Below, one piece after another: positions 5,361 through 5,855 of a stretch of 5,855 nucleotides of DNA. The notes beneath the pieces are model-generated. The model was not told where the DNA came from. It did no database searches and saw only the letters and a program-made list of their open reading frames with translations. Origin of the DNA: DASXMT01 sp035569695 (GTDB lineage: Bacteria > Actinomycetota > Acidimicrobiia > Acidimicrobiales > RAAP-2); assembly GCA_035569695.1 (NCBI GenBank), contig DATMMO010000149.1, positions 1 through 5,855 on the forward strand. Reading direction: 5' to 3'. The position numbers and the translations under genes are program-made. How positions within the stretch are numbered: position 1 is the first letter of the stretch; the number at the start of each line of letters is the position of its first letter.

Positions 5361-5855
5361 ATGTTGGGCAGGCCTATGTCCAGCCGTAGGTCCGGTCGAG
5401 TCGGACAGGAGATCCCGCGACCGGCCTTGCGGCGGTTGCTAATGGGCGCTCTCACAGTAGGGGCTCTGGCCGCTTCATGGGGGATCGTCGGTCAGCCCCC
5501 ATCGGCCGCCGTCGGCACTGGAACTCGAGCTGGTGGCCCGGTGGGCGTCGCCGGCCGATGGAACCTGACGTTCGACGACGAGTTCACCGGCTCGCGCTCG
5601 AGTCTCAGAAATTGGTCGACATGTTACGACTGGGACTGTACCAATGCGGGCAATGACGAGCTCGAGTGGTACGAACGAAGCAACGTCTCCCTCTCACGTC
5701 AGGGTTTGTTGCTTACCGCTCGAGTACAACAGGCGCACGACAAGCCCTATACATCGGGGATGATCCAGTCAAACCGTCGATATATCTTTCGATACGGGTT
5801 CGCCGAAGCTCGAGCCAAAGTTCCGGCCGGCAGTGGTCTATGGTCCGCTTTCTGG
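5361..5855 (+). CDS. Exported family GH16 glycan hydrolase, N-terminal part (runs off right edge)
   Basis: This is the first 165 residues of a probable secreted beta-glycan hydrolase of family GH16 (laminarinase, lichenase, agarase and related activities). A basic N-terminus with R24-R25 precedes a hydrophobic stretch (about 26-44) and a small-residue region near PSAA (47-50), which fits a signal peptide. The LRRLLM context is only a partial twin-arginine motif, so Sec or Tat export is open. The mature domain begins at about 66: RWNLTFDDEFTGS, NWSTCYDW, NDELEWYERSNVSLSRQGLLLTAR (99-121), YTSGMIQSNRRYIFRYGFAEARAKVP (130-155) and GSGLWSAFW at the edge. These are the early conserved blocks of GH16. 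The catalytic ExDxxE segment should follow but lies outside the window, so substrate and activity cannot be confirmed. C88 and C93 may form a disulfide. It is divergent from the kinase-glycosyltransferase operon and probably acts on the polymer outside the cell. Confidence 0.9.
   Translation, partial: MLGRPMSSRRSGRVGQEIPRPALRRLLMGALTVGALAASWGIVGQPPSAAVGTGTRAGGPVGVAGRWNLTFDDEFTGSRSSLRNWSTCYDWDCTNAGNDELEWYERSNVSLSRQGLLLTARVQQAHDKPYTSGMIQSNRRYIFRYGFAEARAKVPAGSGLWSAFW

Noticed and set aside
5392..5424. CCGGTCG / CGACCGG inverted repeat inside the GH16 signal-peptide region
   Set aside because: It has 7-bp arms with a 19-base loop in coding DNA. In high-GC sequence this is common by chance and no function is suggested.
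5311..5442. Upstream ATG frame (MDERSVFSGP...) overlapping the GH16 start
   Set aside because: No properly spaced ribosome site is present and the product is Arg/Gly/Cys-rich. The GH16 ATG at 5361 has a strong one. A role as leader peptide is possible but unsupported.
5273..5455. Minus-strand 60-codon frame opposite the GH16 start
   Set aside because: It is the shadow of the GH16 leader and N-terminus, with no motif and no link to the minus-strand operon.

Overview
The window is about 62-68% G+C by eye and its genes have strongly G/C-biased third codon positions. With LuxR/NarL-type response regulators, GTG starts, stop/start overlaps and GT2 enzymes in this style, it looks like a chromosomal piece of a high-GC actinomycete-type bacterium (Actinomycetota). 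This lineage call is an inference from style, not from a marker gene. No rRNA, tRNA, CRISPR array, transposase or attachment site is visible.

Layout. Six genes are accounted for. Five lie on the minus strand and read right to left: a small soluble histidine kinase (5149-4412), a LuxR-type response regulator (4415-3591), a second LuxR-type response regulator (3585-2932), a DPM1-like family 2 glycosyltransferase (2827-1970), a second larger family 2 glycosyltransferase (1970-570), and then the N-terminal 189 codons of an unrecognised protein that leaves the window at its left edge (567-1). Most junctions are overlapping or nearly so: ATGA between kinase and regulator 1, 5 bases between regulators 1 and 2, TGATG between the two glycosyltransferases, and 2 bases (or a GTGA overlap) before the last gene. 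The one real gap (2828-2931) holds a perfect 8-bp hairpin just after the second regulator and a smaller inverted repeat ahead of the first glycosyltransferase. It therefore separates a regulatory half from a biosynthetic half.

On the far right, a divergent plus-strand gene (5361 to the right edge) encodes the N-terminal part of an exported family GH16 glycan hydrolase. The 211-base intergenic region between it and the kinase is less GC-rich than its flanks. It carries several short perfect inverted repeats and, just before the GH16 gene, a GGTCC/GGACC/GGTCC series followed by six T residues that could form mutually exclusive hairpins.

Working model (inference). This is the edge of a surface or extracellular polysaccharide locus. 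The kinase and its two regulators control glycan synthesis, the two glycosyltransferases build a lipid-linked or extracellular glycan, and the divergent secreted GH16 enzyme trims, releases or digests a beta-glycan. The most unusual points are the sensor-less kinase coupled to two regulators, the degenerate acidic pocket in the second regulator, and the possible attenuator-like leader of the GH16 gene. None of these proves a new system; each is a specific item to test.
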